Below are positions 28,662 to 37,681 of a stretch of 41,605 bases of DNA, piece by piece (positions within the stretch are counted from its first letter, which is position 1; the number at the start of each line of letters is the position of its first letter). Under the pieces are notes generated by a model. That model ran no database searches, was not told the DNA's origin, and worked only from the letters and a program-made list of their open reading frames with translations. The position numbers were made by a program, and so were the translations under genes. Origin of the DNA: Piscibacillus salipiscarius JCM 13188 (lineage in GTDB: Bacteria; Bacillota; Bacilli; Bacillales; Alkalibacillaceae); contig NZ_BBCD01000025.1 in NCBI RefSeq assembly GCF_001311865.1, positions 1-41,605 on the forward strand, in the 5' to 3' direction.

Positions 28662-29696
28662 CTATTTCGGAATCCGAATATCTATATATGTTCCATGACC
28701 TTCTTGTGATTTAATTCGAAACGTACCACCAATTTCCTCACACCGCTCTTTCATAGTCTGAAGACCATAAGATGTTTTTTGTTCTAATTGCTCATCTGCT
28801 TTAAACCCTACGCCATCATCATCAATATGGATAAATATTTCTTGATCTTTATTCTTTAATTCAACTTTCACATTTTGAGCATTGGCATGTCTTAGTATAT
28901 TAGATAACGCTTCTTGCACCATTCTAAAAATATGCTCTTCTTTTGATTGTGAGACCTCAACTTCATCAAGATCTAAGTTAAAGTTAATGTTAGATTTTTT
29001 CTTTAACTCTTCTATTAATCTAACAAGACCCTCATGAAGTGGCTCACCAGATAAGTAGATTGGGCGTAGATGTAATAATAACGCCCTCATCTCATTTTGA
29101 GCTTGTAGTGCCATTTCTGAAATTTCTTCTATTTGTTTTTGGCATGGTCAGGTTTTTGATCGATTAATTTAACCGTTGCTTGAGACATCATCGTAAGGGC
29201 AAATAACTGCTGACTTACAGCATCATGCAAATCTCGTGCCAATCGTTGCCTTTCCTCCATGGTGGCTGCAATATGTGCTTGCTGAGCAAACTCAGACTTC
29301 TCATCTGCAAGTCGCTGAAGAGTATTGACCTGATCTTTCATTTTCTTTGCCAAATCATTTAACTCTTCTGTAAAGTTATCTAACTCATCCTCAGATTCTT
29401 CCAGAAACAGTTTAGCACTGTATTTTCCTTGCTGAAGCATAGAGACAAAATAGAAAAGGCGTGAAGCCGATCTTTAATATACTTCGTTTGTTTAAAGATT
29501 ACATATAACCCTATGGGCGTCATGACGACTATAATCATAATTAAAAGAAAGAAAATCGCCTCTAAGTGCAGCCATTCAGGCTGAAATACTGAATAAGTAA
29601 AAAGGATATTAATGAAATAATGAGTAATGAGAAATAAATGATATATAATTCAGTTCGCATCATTTGAAAGCGAATACCTTTGAGCTTCTTTAACAT
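28662..29696 (-). CDS. liaS: Sensor histidine kinase LiaS, frameshifted
   Basis: Intramembrane-sensing NarX-type kinase. The N-terminus (MLKKLKGIRFQMMRTELYII) leads into two membrane spans with a short loop, then a HAMP-like segment and coiled coil (DELDNFTEELNDLAKKMKDQ). The dimerisation box with the phospho-histidine is EERQRLARDLHDAVSQQLFA, followed by AQNEMRALLLHLRPIYL and an ATPase domain with EALSNILRHANAQN, DDGVGF and GLQTMKERCEEIGG. Slips near 29590-29450 and 29120 break it into pieces; full length is about 344 residues. It is probably controlled by LiaF, encoded just upstream. Confidence 0.88.
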
Positions 29697-29707
29697 CTAC
29701 ACCGCTC

Positions 29708-30585
29708 CTAAACGTAATTAACCGTTATATCGCCAATTTTATAATCCATGAAAATATCAATCTTTTTCGCAGCCGCCTCATAATCATCAGAAATATAAGT
29801 CACAGGCCCACCAATAGGTCCGTGACCTTTTTGATTAAACACAGTCGCTTCTCCAATTTTGACACTTGCATGGATTTTATAAGCAACATTTTCAGGTAAT
29901 TTCATATGAATATCAGCAATATATCCACGTAATTTTATTTTAGTTTCTTTATTTGGAATATAAGCTTTTGAGAAATCAAAATATAAATCACCAATCCCGG
30001 TCCACATATCCATATCTCTTACTTCCCAATTTTCACTGGAGAAGTTAATGTCCGATATAAAATGTTTTTGTTTTTTATATACATGGTGATAATACTTCCC
30101 TTTGGACTTTTTTTCTTTGATGACTCAACATGAGAATCATATGCTGAATACTTCTCGTTTGATTGGGTTTTTACGAAATCATGATGATCACCATCTACCT
30201 CATCATCATCTGAATCAACGTAAATAGAAACGGTTTTTCTACCCGTAAGAATATTCGCACCGATGTAGACTAATATGAGTGGCCAAAGCTTCCACACATC
30301 GATGATGCCGAATTCGATATAATCGAAATTTCCCGCCCATAAAAGAACACCATAAACGATTAAAAACGATCCAAACTTCCAGCTCCCAGATTTGTAAGGT
30401 ATAAAATAATTAGAAAAAGAAACTAAACCAATTAATACAATAATCACAGGCCATGAGTCCCAAACAACATTCGACATTTCCAAGGTAATAATACTTAGAT
30501 TTTGTAAGATTAGAACTACACCAAATGCTATAAAGATAAGGGCGATTGTCCATTTTGCTAGTCTTGAAAATAATTTATTTAACAT
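29708..30585 (-). CDS. liaF: LiaF, inhibitor of the LiaRS system, frameshifted
   Basis: About 292 residues. Four hydrophobic spans (IALIFIAFGVVLILQNL, WPVIIVLIGLVSFSNYFI, FGSFLIVYGVLLWAGN, WPLILVYIGANIL) are followed by an acidic linker and a C-terminal beta-strand domain of the DUF2154 type (DMDMWTGIGDLYFDFSKAYI, KLRGYIADIHMKLP, GDITVNYV). The frame slips near 30025-30060. LiaF keeps LiaS silent until lipid-II-cycle antibiotics act. The ATG at 30585 follows AGGTGAG; an upstream GTG is less likely. First gene of liaFSR; no liaI/liaH genes precede it here. Confidence 0.88.
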
Positions 30586-30804
30586 TTTACTCACCTACAA
30601 ATTTTATTCGTCATACACCGTAAATATCCTTTAATAATGCTTTTTAGCCTAATTTAATTAATTCTATCATACTATTTTTATATACTTTTAGTAACATCCT
30701 TAAGTTTGTTTTCATCTCAGACTCTAGACTGAGCACCTAATATTTATCTATCTTTTAATTTCTGATATACTCAATTTAATTATTTGGAATGGGAGGTTAT
30801 ACAT

Positions 30805-31980
30805 ATGTGGAATAAAGTGTATGAACAAATAGATGGGCTTTATGAACGTATGGTTGAGGATCGCCGCTACTTGCATCAGCATCCTGAACTATCTTTTGAA
30901 GAAAAAGAAACATCACGTTTCATTAAAGAACGCTATGATAAATTAGGTATCCCTTATACATCAAATATTGGTGGTTATGGGATTGTTGCAAGAATTGAAG
31001 GCGGTAAGCCTGGTAAAACCGTTGCGTTAAGAGCAGACTTCGATGCACTACCGATCCAAGAAGAAAATGACGTCCCATATAAATCAAAAGTGGATGGTGT
31101 CATGCATGCTTGTGGTCATGACGGTCATACAGCCAGTTTATTAGCTATTGCTGAAGCTGTTCTACCTTTTAAAGATGAGCTTCAAGGTACGATCGTCCTT
31201 CTTCACCAGCCCGCTGAAGAATTTGCACCGGGCGGAGCTAAACCAATGATTGAAGATGGTGCATTAGAAGGTGTCGATGCTGTATTCGGAACACACTTAT
31301 GGGCTACATCTCCACTACATACAATTGAAAGTAAAAGTGGAGCCTTCATGGGTGGTGCAGATCGTTTTGAAATCATTTTTAAAGGTAAAGGCGGTCACGG
31401 TGCGATGCCTCATCAAACTAAAGACCCCGTGATGATGGCAGGTCAAGCAACTGTTGATTTACAACAGATTGTAAGTCGCCGTTTAGACCCACTACATTCA
31501 GCTGTGTTAACCATTGGTGTTATGGAAGCTGGAGAAGCGTTCAATGTGATTCCTGACACTGCAAGATTACAAGGAACAGTGCGTTATTTAGATAAAGAGG
31601 TTCAAGAACAAATTATTAATGAAATGGAAAAAGTGGTTAAAGGAATAGCAGAAAGCTATGATGCAGATTATGACTTCGACTACGTAAAAGGTTACCCACC
31701 TGTTGTGAATCATGAAGCAGAAACGAAGTACTACCTAAACTTAGGTCATGAAATACCAGATGTTAAGGAAGTTAACGACGTTCCTCCCGTTATGGGCGGT
31801 GAAGATTTTGCTTATTACTTAGAAGAACGTCCTGGCGCTTTCTTCTTTACAGGTGCTCAAATTGAAGGTCATGATTATCCGCATCATCACCCTAAATTTG
31901 ATATTAATGAGCAGGCATTACCAATTGCAGCCAAAGCACTAGTACATGGCTATAAAAAGTATCAAGAAGATCATGCATAA
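30805..31980 (+). CDS. M20-family amidohydrolase, YhaA-like
   Basis: An intact 391-residue metallo-aminoacylase-type enzyme. Motifs: YLHQHPELSFEEKETSRF, ALRADFDALPIQEEN, the metal site HACGHDGHTA, LLHQPAEEFAPGGAKPMIED, FKGKGGHGAMPHQTKDPV (dimerisation domain), MGGEDFAYYLEERPGAFFF and the terminal histidines in YPHHHPKFDINE. These identify the HipO/N-acyl-amino-acid hydrolase subfamily; the exact amide substrate cannot be told. GGGAGG precedes the ATG at 30805. In B. subtilis yhaA lies near ecsABC, consistent with this location. Confidence 0.88.
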   Translation: MWNKVYEQIDGLYERMVEDRRYLHQHPELSFEEKETSRFIKERYDKLGIPYTSNIGGYGIVARIEGGKPGKTVALRADFDALPIQEENDVPYKSKVDGVMHACGHDGHTASLLAIAEAVLPFKDELQGTIVLLHQPAEEFAPGGAKPMIEDGALEGVDAVFGTHLWATSPLHTIESKSGAFMGGADRFEIIFKGKGGHGAMPHQTKDPVMMAGQATVDLQQIVSRRLDPLHSAVLTIGVMEAGEAFNVIPDTARLQGTVRYLDKEVQEQIINEMEKVVKGIAESYDADYDFDYVKGYPPVVNHEAETKYYLNLGHEIPDVKEVNDVPPVMGGEDFAYYLEERPGAFFFTGAQIEGHDYPHHHPKFDINEQALPIAAKALVHGYKKYQEDHA

Positions 31981-31990
31981 TTTCATTAAA

Positions 31991-32020
31991 AGAGCCTCGC
32001 GCTTGATTGCGCGAGGCTCT
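31991..32020. terminator. Bidirectional terminator between yhaA-like and ybjQ-like genes
   Basis: A perfect 12-bp GC-rich stem AGAGCCTCGCGC / GCGCGAGGCTCT with loop TTGATT separates two converging genes. The flanking A/T stretches are short. Confidence 0.75.
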
Positions 32021-32023
32021 TAC

Positions 32024-32338
32024 TTATTTAAGTTTGACCGCTGTCCCGCTAGCGACAATCATCATCATGCCATCACGTAGAGTTTCAAAATCTAAATCCA
32101 CACCGATCACAGCGTTCGCTCCTCGGTCTGTAGCTTCCTGCTTCATCTCTTTAATTGCAATTTCTTTCCCTTGATTTAGTTTATTTTCATACTGTGCACT
32201 CCTTCCACCTACAACGTCAGTAATACTAGCCATAAAATCTCTAACGACATTAGCACCCATAATGGTTTGACCTGTTACTAAATCTACATACTCTTCAATC
32301 TCATGACCTTGAATAGAATTTGTTGTGGTTACAATCAC
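32024..32338 (-). CDS. YbjQ family protein (PF01906)
   Basis: An intact 104-residue protein, MIVTTTNSIQGHEIEEYVDL, IMGANVVRDFMASITDVVGG RS, QEATDRGANAVIGVDLDFET, VASGTAVKL. This is the YbjQ/UPF0145 family, which forms beta-rich pentamers; a heavy-metal-binding role has been suggested but not shown. It converges on the amidohydrolase gene. Start at 32338 with GGGAGATTATAGGTG just ahead. Confidence 0.88.
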   Translation of the reverse strand: MIVTTTNSIQGHEIEEYVDLVTGQTIMGANVVRDFMASITDVVGGRSAQYENKLNQGKEIAIKEMKQEATDRGANAVIGVDLDFETLRDGMMMIVASGTAVKLK

Positions 32339-32402
32339 CTATAATCTCCCTTTCCATATTTAGGATATATGTACCAGTTCGACATATAGTTTGAGAATTC
32401 CT

Positions 32403-33257
32403 TTAAGTGGACTGATAAAAGCCCCTTCCTAATACTTCAGATGAATCCATAACAATCACGAACGCCTCATCATCCGCTTCCTTAATCGTTCGTTTTAATT
32501 TACTAATTTCCGTTTGGTTTACTACACACATTAGAACAGGACGATCCTGTTCTGTGAAACCACCTTGTGCCGAAATCCTTGTCACACCACGGTCTACTTT
32601 TTCATATATCGCTTGCTGAACTTCACGATGTCTGCCTGAAACGATAAGAGTAGCCTTGGTTCGGTTGAAACCCGTTTGTACGAAGTCAATCGACTTACTT
32701 GTCATAAATAAGCCAATTAAGGCAAACAAGCCAAGTTCGACATCAAAAACAATGATCGCTGTCAAAACAATCAAGCCATCTATCACAGCTAAACTCGCAC
32801 CAAGTGATAAATTTGAATACTTATAAATCATTTGTGCGATAAGCGATGTTCCACCTGTTGATGCATCTCCTAAGTAGACAATACCTAATCCAATTCCTAC
32901 ACCAATTCCACCGAAGATTGATGCCAAAATCACCTCTTCAGAAATTGGTTCCATATTTCTTGTTATGTATACGAAAAACGGTAGCACTAATGAACCCGCT
33001 ACAGAACGTAAGGCAGATCCTTTTCCGATTAAATAAAAAGCTAGAATTAATACAGGTAGATTAACCGCCCAAATAACATAGGCAGGTTCAATATTAAATA
33101 GATACTCTGTAATAGTACTAATACCACTAACTCCACCTGCTGCAATATAATTGGGGAGCAAGAATCCATTATACGCAAATGCAACTATTGCAGAGCCTAA
33201 AACGATGTAAAATAATTGCTGCCAAATTGGAACTCGTCCATTATGTCTTGTTACCAT
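32403..33257 (-). CDS. YitT family membrane protein (DUF161 + DUF2179)
   Basis: A 284-residue protein with five or six membrane spans in the DUF161 region (VAFAYNGFLLPNYIAAGGVS, GIGVGIGLGIVYLGDASTGG TS) and a C-terminal soluble DUF2179 domain (KATLIVSGRHREVQQAIYEK, GVTRISAQGGFTEQDRPVLM). The ATG at 33257 has a GAGAGGAAG site; the upstream in-frame start lacks one. Family function is unknown. Its upstream region contains the 21-bp phased TTGTCTAGTA array 200 bases before the start codon. Confidence 0.87.
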   Translation of the reverse strand: MVTRHNGRVPIWQQLFYIVLGSAIVAFAYNGFLLPNYIAAGGVSGISTITEYLFNIEPAYVIWAVNLPVLILAFYLIGKGSALRSVAGSLVLPFFVYITRNMEPISEEVILASIFGGIGVGIGLGIVYLGDASTGGTSLIAQMIYKYSNLSLGASLAVIDGLIVLTAIIVFDVELGLFALIGLFMTSKSIDFVQTGFNRTKATLIVSGRHREVQQAIYEKVDRGVTRISAQGGFTEQDRPVLMCVVNQTEISKLKRTIKEADDEAFVIVMDSSEVLGRGFYQST

Positions 33258-33457
33258 GTCTGTCTTCCTCTCTACTGTCAAAAACTAAACCTTGATGATT
33301 TTAACACTCGAATGTCATTTTGTGAATGACAGTGAATGAACGTATTAACGCACTAAAAGGCTTTTATAATATTATAGACGTTTCATAAGGGCATTTGAAA
33401 TAATTACGTTTACTATGTGGAAAGCTATTATCTAAAGATCTCTTTAAATAAATTGAA

Positions 33458-33612
33458 TTGTCTAGTATTGAGAAAAATCTTCTAGTAAATTTGCAAAATT
33501 GTCTAGTATTTTTTAAATTTTGTCTAGTAAATTTTAAGAATTGTCTAGTAAATTCTTTATTTTGTCTAGTATTGTAGCCAAATTGTCTAGTAAAGCCAAA
33601 ATTTGTCTAGAA
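33458..33612. repeat. Helically phased array of eight TTGTCTAGTA repeats
   Basis: Eight direct copies of a 10-bp word start at 33458, 33478, 33499, 33520, 33541, 33562, 33583 and 33603. Six are exactly TTGTCTAGTA; the second is TCTTCTAGTA and the last TTGTCTAGAA. Spacings are 20, 21, 21, 21, 21, 21 and 20 bp, i.e. two turns of B-DNA, so every copy faces the same side. Spacers are AT-rich and differ between units. It occupies the gap between ecsB and yitT, both on the minus strand. Confidence 0.9.
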
Positions 33613-33655
33613 AAACTTATATCAGAAACTATTCGATCATAACGTAATAACCTCA

Positions 33656-33703
33656 CGTTTTTAAAAACGAAATATGGTACATGCCAAGAAATGACATGTA
33701 CCA
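33656..33703 (-). terminator. Probable terminator of ecsAB
   Basis: Past the ecsB stop, TGGTACATG (33675-33683) pairs with CATGTACCA (33695-33703). On the minus strand this hairpin is followed by TATTTCGTTTTT and then a 14-bp palindrome CGTTTTTAAAAACG (33656-33669). Confidence 0.6.
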
Positions 33704-33709
33704 CTGTGA

Positions 33710-34929
33710 TTAACTCATTTTGCGAATTCGTGATTTTACATAAAAGTTCTCAAACATTAAGGTAAATGCTAATCCGATTCCTCCATAAATCACGGCGCCA
33801 ATTAAATCACTCACGAATATGAAGAACACAAACAGAACAATGACTTTAAAAAACATCAGAAGAAATATTAACTGATGAACAGCTTTACGGCGTAGCGTCT
33901 CGGGCACTGGGTAAAGCTGAATCCAGTCCAATGTTTTATGATGATTGTAAATCGTTATAAACTGAAAGCCAGTCACAAATAAAAACAATACCGCAAAAAT
34001 AAGTTTTCCCCAAAATAATGGTACCCAGTATATAAAGAATACCGTTAACCCCATTAATCTTAAGTACATTCCAAAATAGTCACCGCTTCTAATAAAAGTA
34101 ATGAAATATAAATATACAAACGTACTAGATTGATCGAATTTAATTGGCTTAGTGATCAATCGGACAATGGCATGACGCTTCTTAGGTTTACGTTTTAAAT
34201 CAGGAACATCTGTTGATAAATTAGCCATTCGATAAAATAACTGTAGTCTCGCTTCTTCTTTTTCAATCAACACATCCCAGGGTAGTGAATTTTGTTTAAA
34301 AATATTCCAGTAATTCAAGAATGCAACTCCAATAATAAGGAATGCAGCAATACTCACATAAACAAACTCACTATTGACGAGAAAATATACTAGCATCACA
34401 TTGATGGCTAACCTTACAAGTAAATCTAAAAATTGCAATCTACGGTCGCGCGTTGGTCCAAAAACCAAACAGCTAGTAAATTAACAACTTTAATTCCTAT
34501 TAAAATGCCAAGCATAATCAATAAATATTTAGCATTAATATCTGGATAAAGTTTTAAATAAAGCGGGGTAAACACAAATAGAAAAATCGCAATCCAATAG
34601 GCCTGTATGACTAAGCTATAAATTATTCCGTTTCTCATATAGGGCTTTAGCCGGTTTTCAATACTTAACAAAACACCATGTCCGCTTCTTTAAAAAAATG
34701 TACGTACGGGACTATGGGCTAATAAAAGCCCTAGAACAACTGCCATAATCCAATCAACCGGAAATGTCTCGGGTACACCTTCCAACCATTGTTGGTAAAA
34801 ATATGCTCCGGCGGCAACGAAGAAGATTAATGCGAATGCTAAATGATCATTAAACATTAATCGTAAATAGCGGCTTAACATTTTAATATGATGGCTAAAT
34901 CGCTCTTTCCATAATTGATTCGTATCCAT
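33710..34929 (-). CDS. ecsB: ABC transporter membrane protein EcsB, frameshifted
   Basis: About 406 residues with many hydrophobic spans. The N-terminus LWKERFSHHIKMLSRYLRLM FNDHLAF, the middle YMRNGIIYSLVIQAYWIAIF and the C-terminal IKFDQSSTFVYLYFITFIRS with GGIGLAFTLMFENFYVKSRI fit EcsB. Slips near 34688 and 34440 split it; correct phases read VRTFFKEADMVFLLSIENRL and LDQRATVDCNF-to-DRRLQFLDLL. With EcsA it forms an ABC exporter that in B. subtilis is needed for RasP-dependent proteolysis, secretion, competence and sporulation. Its ATG overlaps the ecsA stop (TAATG). No ecsC follows here. Confidence 0.87.
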
Positions 34930-35665
34930 TAGGCATCGTCCTTTGTTAATTGAACATAAATGTCATCTAGGCTGGCGTTTGGCATGTTAAAATCTTGTTG
35001 TAGTTTCTCGAGAGTTCCGAATGCACGAATTTTACCTTGGTGTAAAATAACAAATCGATCACAGTACTTTTCTGCGGTTGCTAAAATATGTGTTGACATT
35101 AATACGCCTGCACCCTGCTCTTTCATTTCATTCATGGTATCTAAATAAGATTGAATACCAAGAGGATCCAGGCCAACAAACGGTTCATCTACGATATATA
35201 AAGATGGTTTGACCAAAAACGCACACATAATCATAACTTTCTGGCGCATCCCTTTTGAAAAATGAACTGGAAACCACTTTTTCTTATTATCTAAACGGAA
35301 CTCTTTTAATAAAAATTCAGTTCTTTTTGGTAAGTTTCCTCATCAATTCCGTAAGCCATCGCAGTCAATCTTAAATGCTCTTCCAATGTTAGCTCTTCAT
35401 ACAACATTGGCATTTCAGGTATGTAGGCAAACTCTCGCCTGTATTCTTCTAAATCATCTTTAACCGTGAGCCCATTAATACGAATAGACCCTTGTTTAGG
35501 GCTCATTAACCCAATAATATGTTTAATGGTTGTACTTTTTCCAGCTCCATTTAAACCAATCAGTCCAACCACTTCACCTTGTTTGACATCAAATGATATT
35601 CCGTGCAAAACATTCTGCTGTGTATAGCCACCGACTAATTCTTCGATTCTTAAAAGGTCGCTCAT
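34929..35665 (-). CDS. ecsA: ABC transporter ATP-binding protein EcsA, frameshifted
   Basis: A 245-residue ABC ATPase. The start MSDLLRIEELVGGYTQQNVL is at the ATG 35665 (GAGGG ahead); an upstream GTG is less likely. Walker A GLIGLNGAGKSTTIKHI, Q-loop YIPEMPMLYEEL, a divergent signature HFSKGMRQKVM, Walker B SLYIVDEPFVGLDP and H-loop MSTHI are present. A one-base slip near 35320 separates the halves; EEFLLKEFRLDNKKKWFPVH joins them. Divergent from hit, as in B. subtilis. Confidence 0.92.
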
Positions 35666-35809
35666 GTTATCCCTCACTTCTTTCTATATCGCTACTGTTT
35701 ATCATACCAAAATTGGTTAGATTTAATAGAAATGACGTATTCTTCTGTTATTCGACATGACCTTACGTTAAAATAAATGGTAAGAATATGCATAAGGAGG
35801 ACTTAATAA

Positions 35810-36226
35810 ATGTCAGATTGTATTTTTTGTAAAATTATCGATGGAGAGATTCCTTCCGCAAAAATTTATGAGGACGAGCATGTATATGCCTTCTTAGATA
35901 TTAGCCAAGTAACAGAAGGTCATACTTTACTCATACCTAAAAACCACAAACAAGATATTTATGACCTTGATGAAGAGACAGCATCAAACTTATTTAAAGC
36001 CGTGCCAAAAGTTGCTAACGCCATTAAGGCAGCTTATCAGCCCAAAGGTATGAACTTATTAAATAATAACGGTTCTTTCGCAGATCAAAGCGTCTTCCAC
36101 GTTCACCTCCATTTAATTCCTCGTTACGATGAAAACGACGGATTTAAATCTAAGTGGACGGTTTGGGAAGAATCATCTCCAGAAAAACTACAAGAAATCG
36201 CTAAAAAAATTACGGCAGAACTATAA
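35810..36226 (+). CDS. hit: HIT family nucleotide-binding protein Hit
   Basis: An intact 138-residue histidine-triad hydrolase: CIFCKIIDGEIPSAKIYEDE, FLDISQVTEGHTLLIPKNH, GMNLLNNNGSFADQSVFHVH LHLIPRY. The triad HVHLH and the N-terminal CxxC are complete. HINT-type enzymes hydrolyse purine nucleotide phosphoramidates. ATG follows AAGGAGG. Divergent to ecsA and followed by a YtxH-like gene. Confidence 0.94.
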   Translation: MSDCIFCKIIDGEIPSAKIYEDEHVYAFLDISQVTEGHTLLIPKNHKQDIYDLDEETASNLFKAVPKVANAIKAAYQPKGMNLLNNNGSFADQSVFHVHLHLIPRYDENDGFKSKWTVWEESSPEKLQEIAKKITAEL

Positions 36227-36303
36227 AATCACATCAAATAGACACTAAACAATGTAGTCAAAAACAGTTATAATAATAAGTAACAATGAAAGGAGTCGAT
36301 ACG

Positions 36304-36678
36304 ATGGCAAGTGGGAAATCGTTAGCACTAGGTGTTTTATTTGGCAGTGTTGTCGGAGCTTCTGTTTCGCTACTAACCACACCTAGTTCTGGTGAAGAAT
36401 TAAGAACAAAAGTTAAGGACCAAAGCGATCGATTACGTGATATAGCTCAGCAAATTAGAGAAGATGGATTAGACCTTAAAAACCAGTTGACTCAGACATC
36501 AAAAGAAGGCGCAGCATTATTGAAAGATTTATCCCAAGACATTAAGGTCTCCATTGAAAGCTGGAAAGAAACTATTGAACCACACCAAGAAAGTTTACAG
36601 GAACATTTGAAACAAATTGAAGATAGTATTAAAGAGCTTGAAGATAAGCTTAAAGATGATAAAAAACAAGAGGTTTAA
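36304..36678 (+). CDS. YtxH domain protein (YhaH-like)
   Basis: A 124-residue protein. MASGKSLALGVLFGSVVGAS followed by VSLLTTPSSGEELR is the YtxH-type N-terminal membrane helix and the TP-SG-E-R motif; the rest is a long charged coiled coil (LRDIAQQIREDGLDLKNQLT ... QIEDSIKELEDKLKD). The ATG at 36304 has AAAGGAG; an upstream in-frame codon at 36286 overlaps that site. YtxH proteins are associated with general stress and phase-dependent expression; no reaction is known. Confidence 0.85.
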   Translation: MASGKSLALGVLFGSVVGASVSLLTTPSSGEELRTKVKDQSDRLRDIAQQIREDGLDLKNQLTQTSKEGAALLKDLSQDIKVSIESWKETIEPHQESLQEHLKQIEDSIKELEDKLKDDKKQEV

Positions 36679-36680
36679 GA

Positions 36681-36710
36681 AAAAGCGTCCGTTTTTAGCG
36701 GACGCTTTTT
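36681..36710 (+). terminator. Terminator of the hit-ytxH transcript
   Basis: Perfect 11-bp stem AAAAGCGTCCG / CGGACGCTTTT with a 7-base loop and trailing T, two bases after the YtxH-gene stop codon. Confidence 0.9.
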
Positions 36711-36715
36711 TAGTA

Positions 36716-36749
36716 CAAAAAACTCGGCTGATCCATGATCAACCGAGTT
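36716..36749 (-). terminator. Terminator of the opuA operon
   Basis: On the minus strand AACTCGGTTGATC pairs with GATCAGCCGAGTT (one G-U) and is followed by six T. It sits just past the repaired stop of the last opuAC gene. Confidence 0.85.
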
Positions 36750-36757
36750 ATTAGCTA

Positions 36758-37677
36758 TTATTCAGCTGGTTTTAAGTCTTCAATTGAATCAATATCCATA
36801 TAAGATGGAACAACGATACCAATTTTAGCACCCTCTAGGTTTGGACCTAGATCTTCAACGCTATCTTTAACTTTTTCGTAGAGTCAGCATGTGTAAATGG
36901 TAACCATGCTGCAGCTGTGGCATCAACATCGCCACTACCTACTGCTTGGAATACAGCAGCAACATCAACAGGTGTAACCGTTACATTAAAGCCTTTTTCT
37001 TCCATAGCAATTTTCAGAACACTTGAAGAAGCACGTTCAGAATCCCATGGTGTTGAAGCTAGTTCAACTTCTACACCATCAACGTCTTCAACGCCTTCAA
37101 GCCAAGCGTCTACCTTGTCACGATTATCATCTACCCAACGCTGGGCAACTTCATCAATAGAATCACCAGTATCTTGGGATTCATACATGATTTCTTCCAT
37201 GTCTTCTACATCCCACTCAAACTGATCAAGAAGTTTATAAGCGTTTGGCTTTTCATCCTGTAAACCATTTTTAGCTAAAGTGTTAATATTTTCCGCTTCA
37301 CCATAAATGCCTTTAGGGTCATCAAGATACTTTAAGTCAGGGAACTTCGCAAATTTCCAATGCGGGTTCCAACCAGTAACAATAATTGGCTCTTCATTAG
37401 AAATAGCTTCTTCTAATGCTGTAACCATTGCTGCTGTCGATGATGTTTCTAAAGTCCATCCACTTAAATTTTCATACTCTTCAATAGCTTTTTCAGTAGT
37501 TACTGTGATTCCTGCACCAGGTTCAATCCCAGTGATTGTATAATCTACTGCTTCACTATAGTTTGTACCATCATTACTACCGTTATCTGTTCCTTCTTCT
37601 GAAGAATCAGTATCTCCACATGCTGCAATTATTAGGAGAAAAGAAATCGCGATTAGGCCTTTGTAAAATAACCTCAT
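36758..37677 (-). CDS. Glycine betaine-binding lipoprotein OpuAC, B. subtilis lobe order, frameshifted
   Basis: A lipoprotein starting MRLFYKGLIAISFLLIIAAC (lipobox IAAC, then GDTDSSEEG). The ligand-binding domain begins with TITGIEPGAGITVTTEKAIE, continues through EEPIIVTGWNPHWKFAKFPD and only then has the second lobe VELASTPWDSERASSSVLKI, AAWLPFTHADS. This is the lobe order of B. subtilis OpuAC. A slip near 36877-36882 hides the end, YEKVKDSVEDLGPNLEGAKI GIVVPSYMDIDSIEDLK, which stops at 36758. Trp residues in TGWNPHW and PWDSE likely form the betaine cage. Start at ATG 37677 with AGGAG 12 bases ahead. Second binding protein of the same operon. Confidence 0.88.
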
Positions 37678-37681
37678 GCAA

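Noticed and set aside
33458..33612. CRISPR array
   Set aside because: Repeat unit is 10 bp with 10-11 bp spacers, far below CRISPR sizes, and no cas genes are present.
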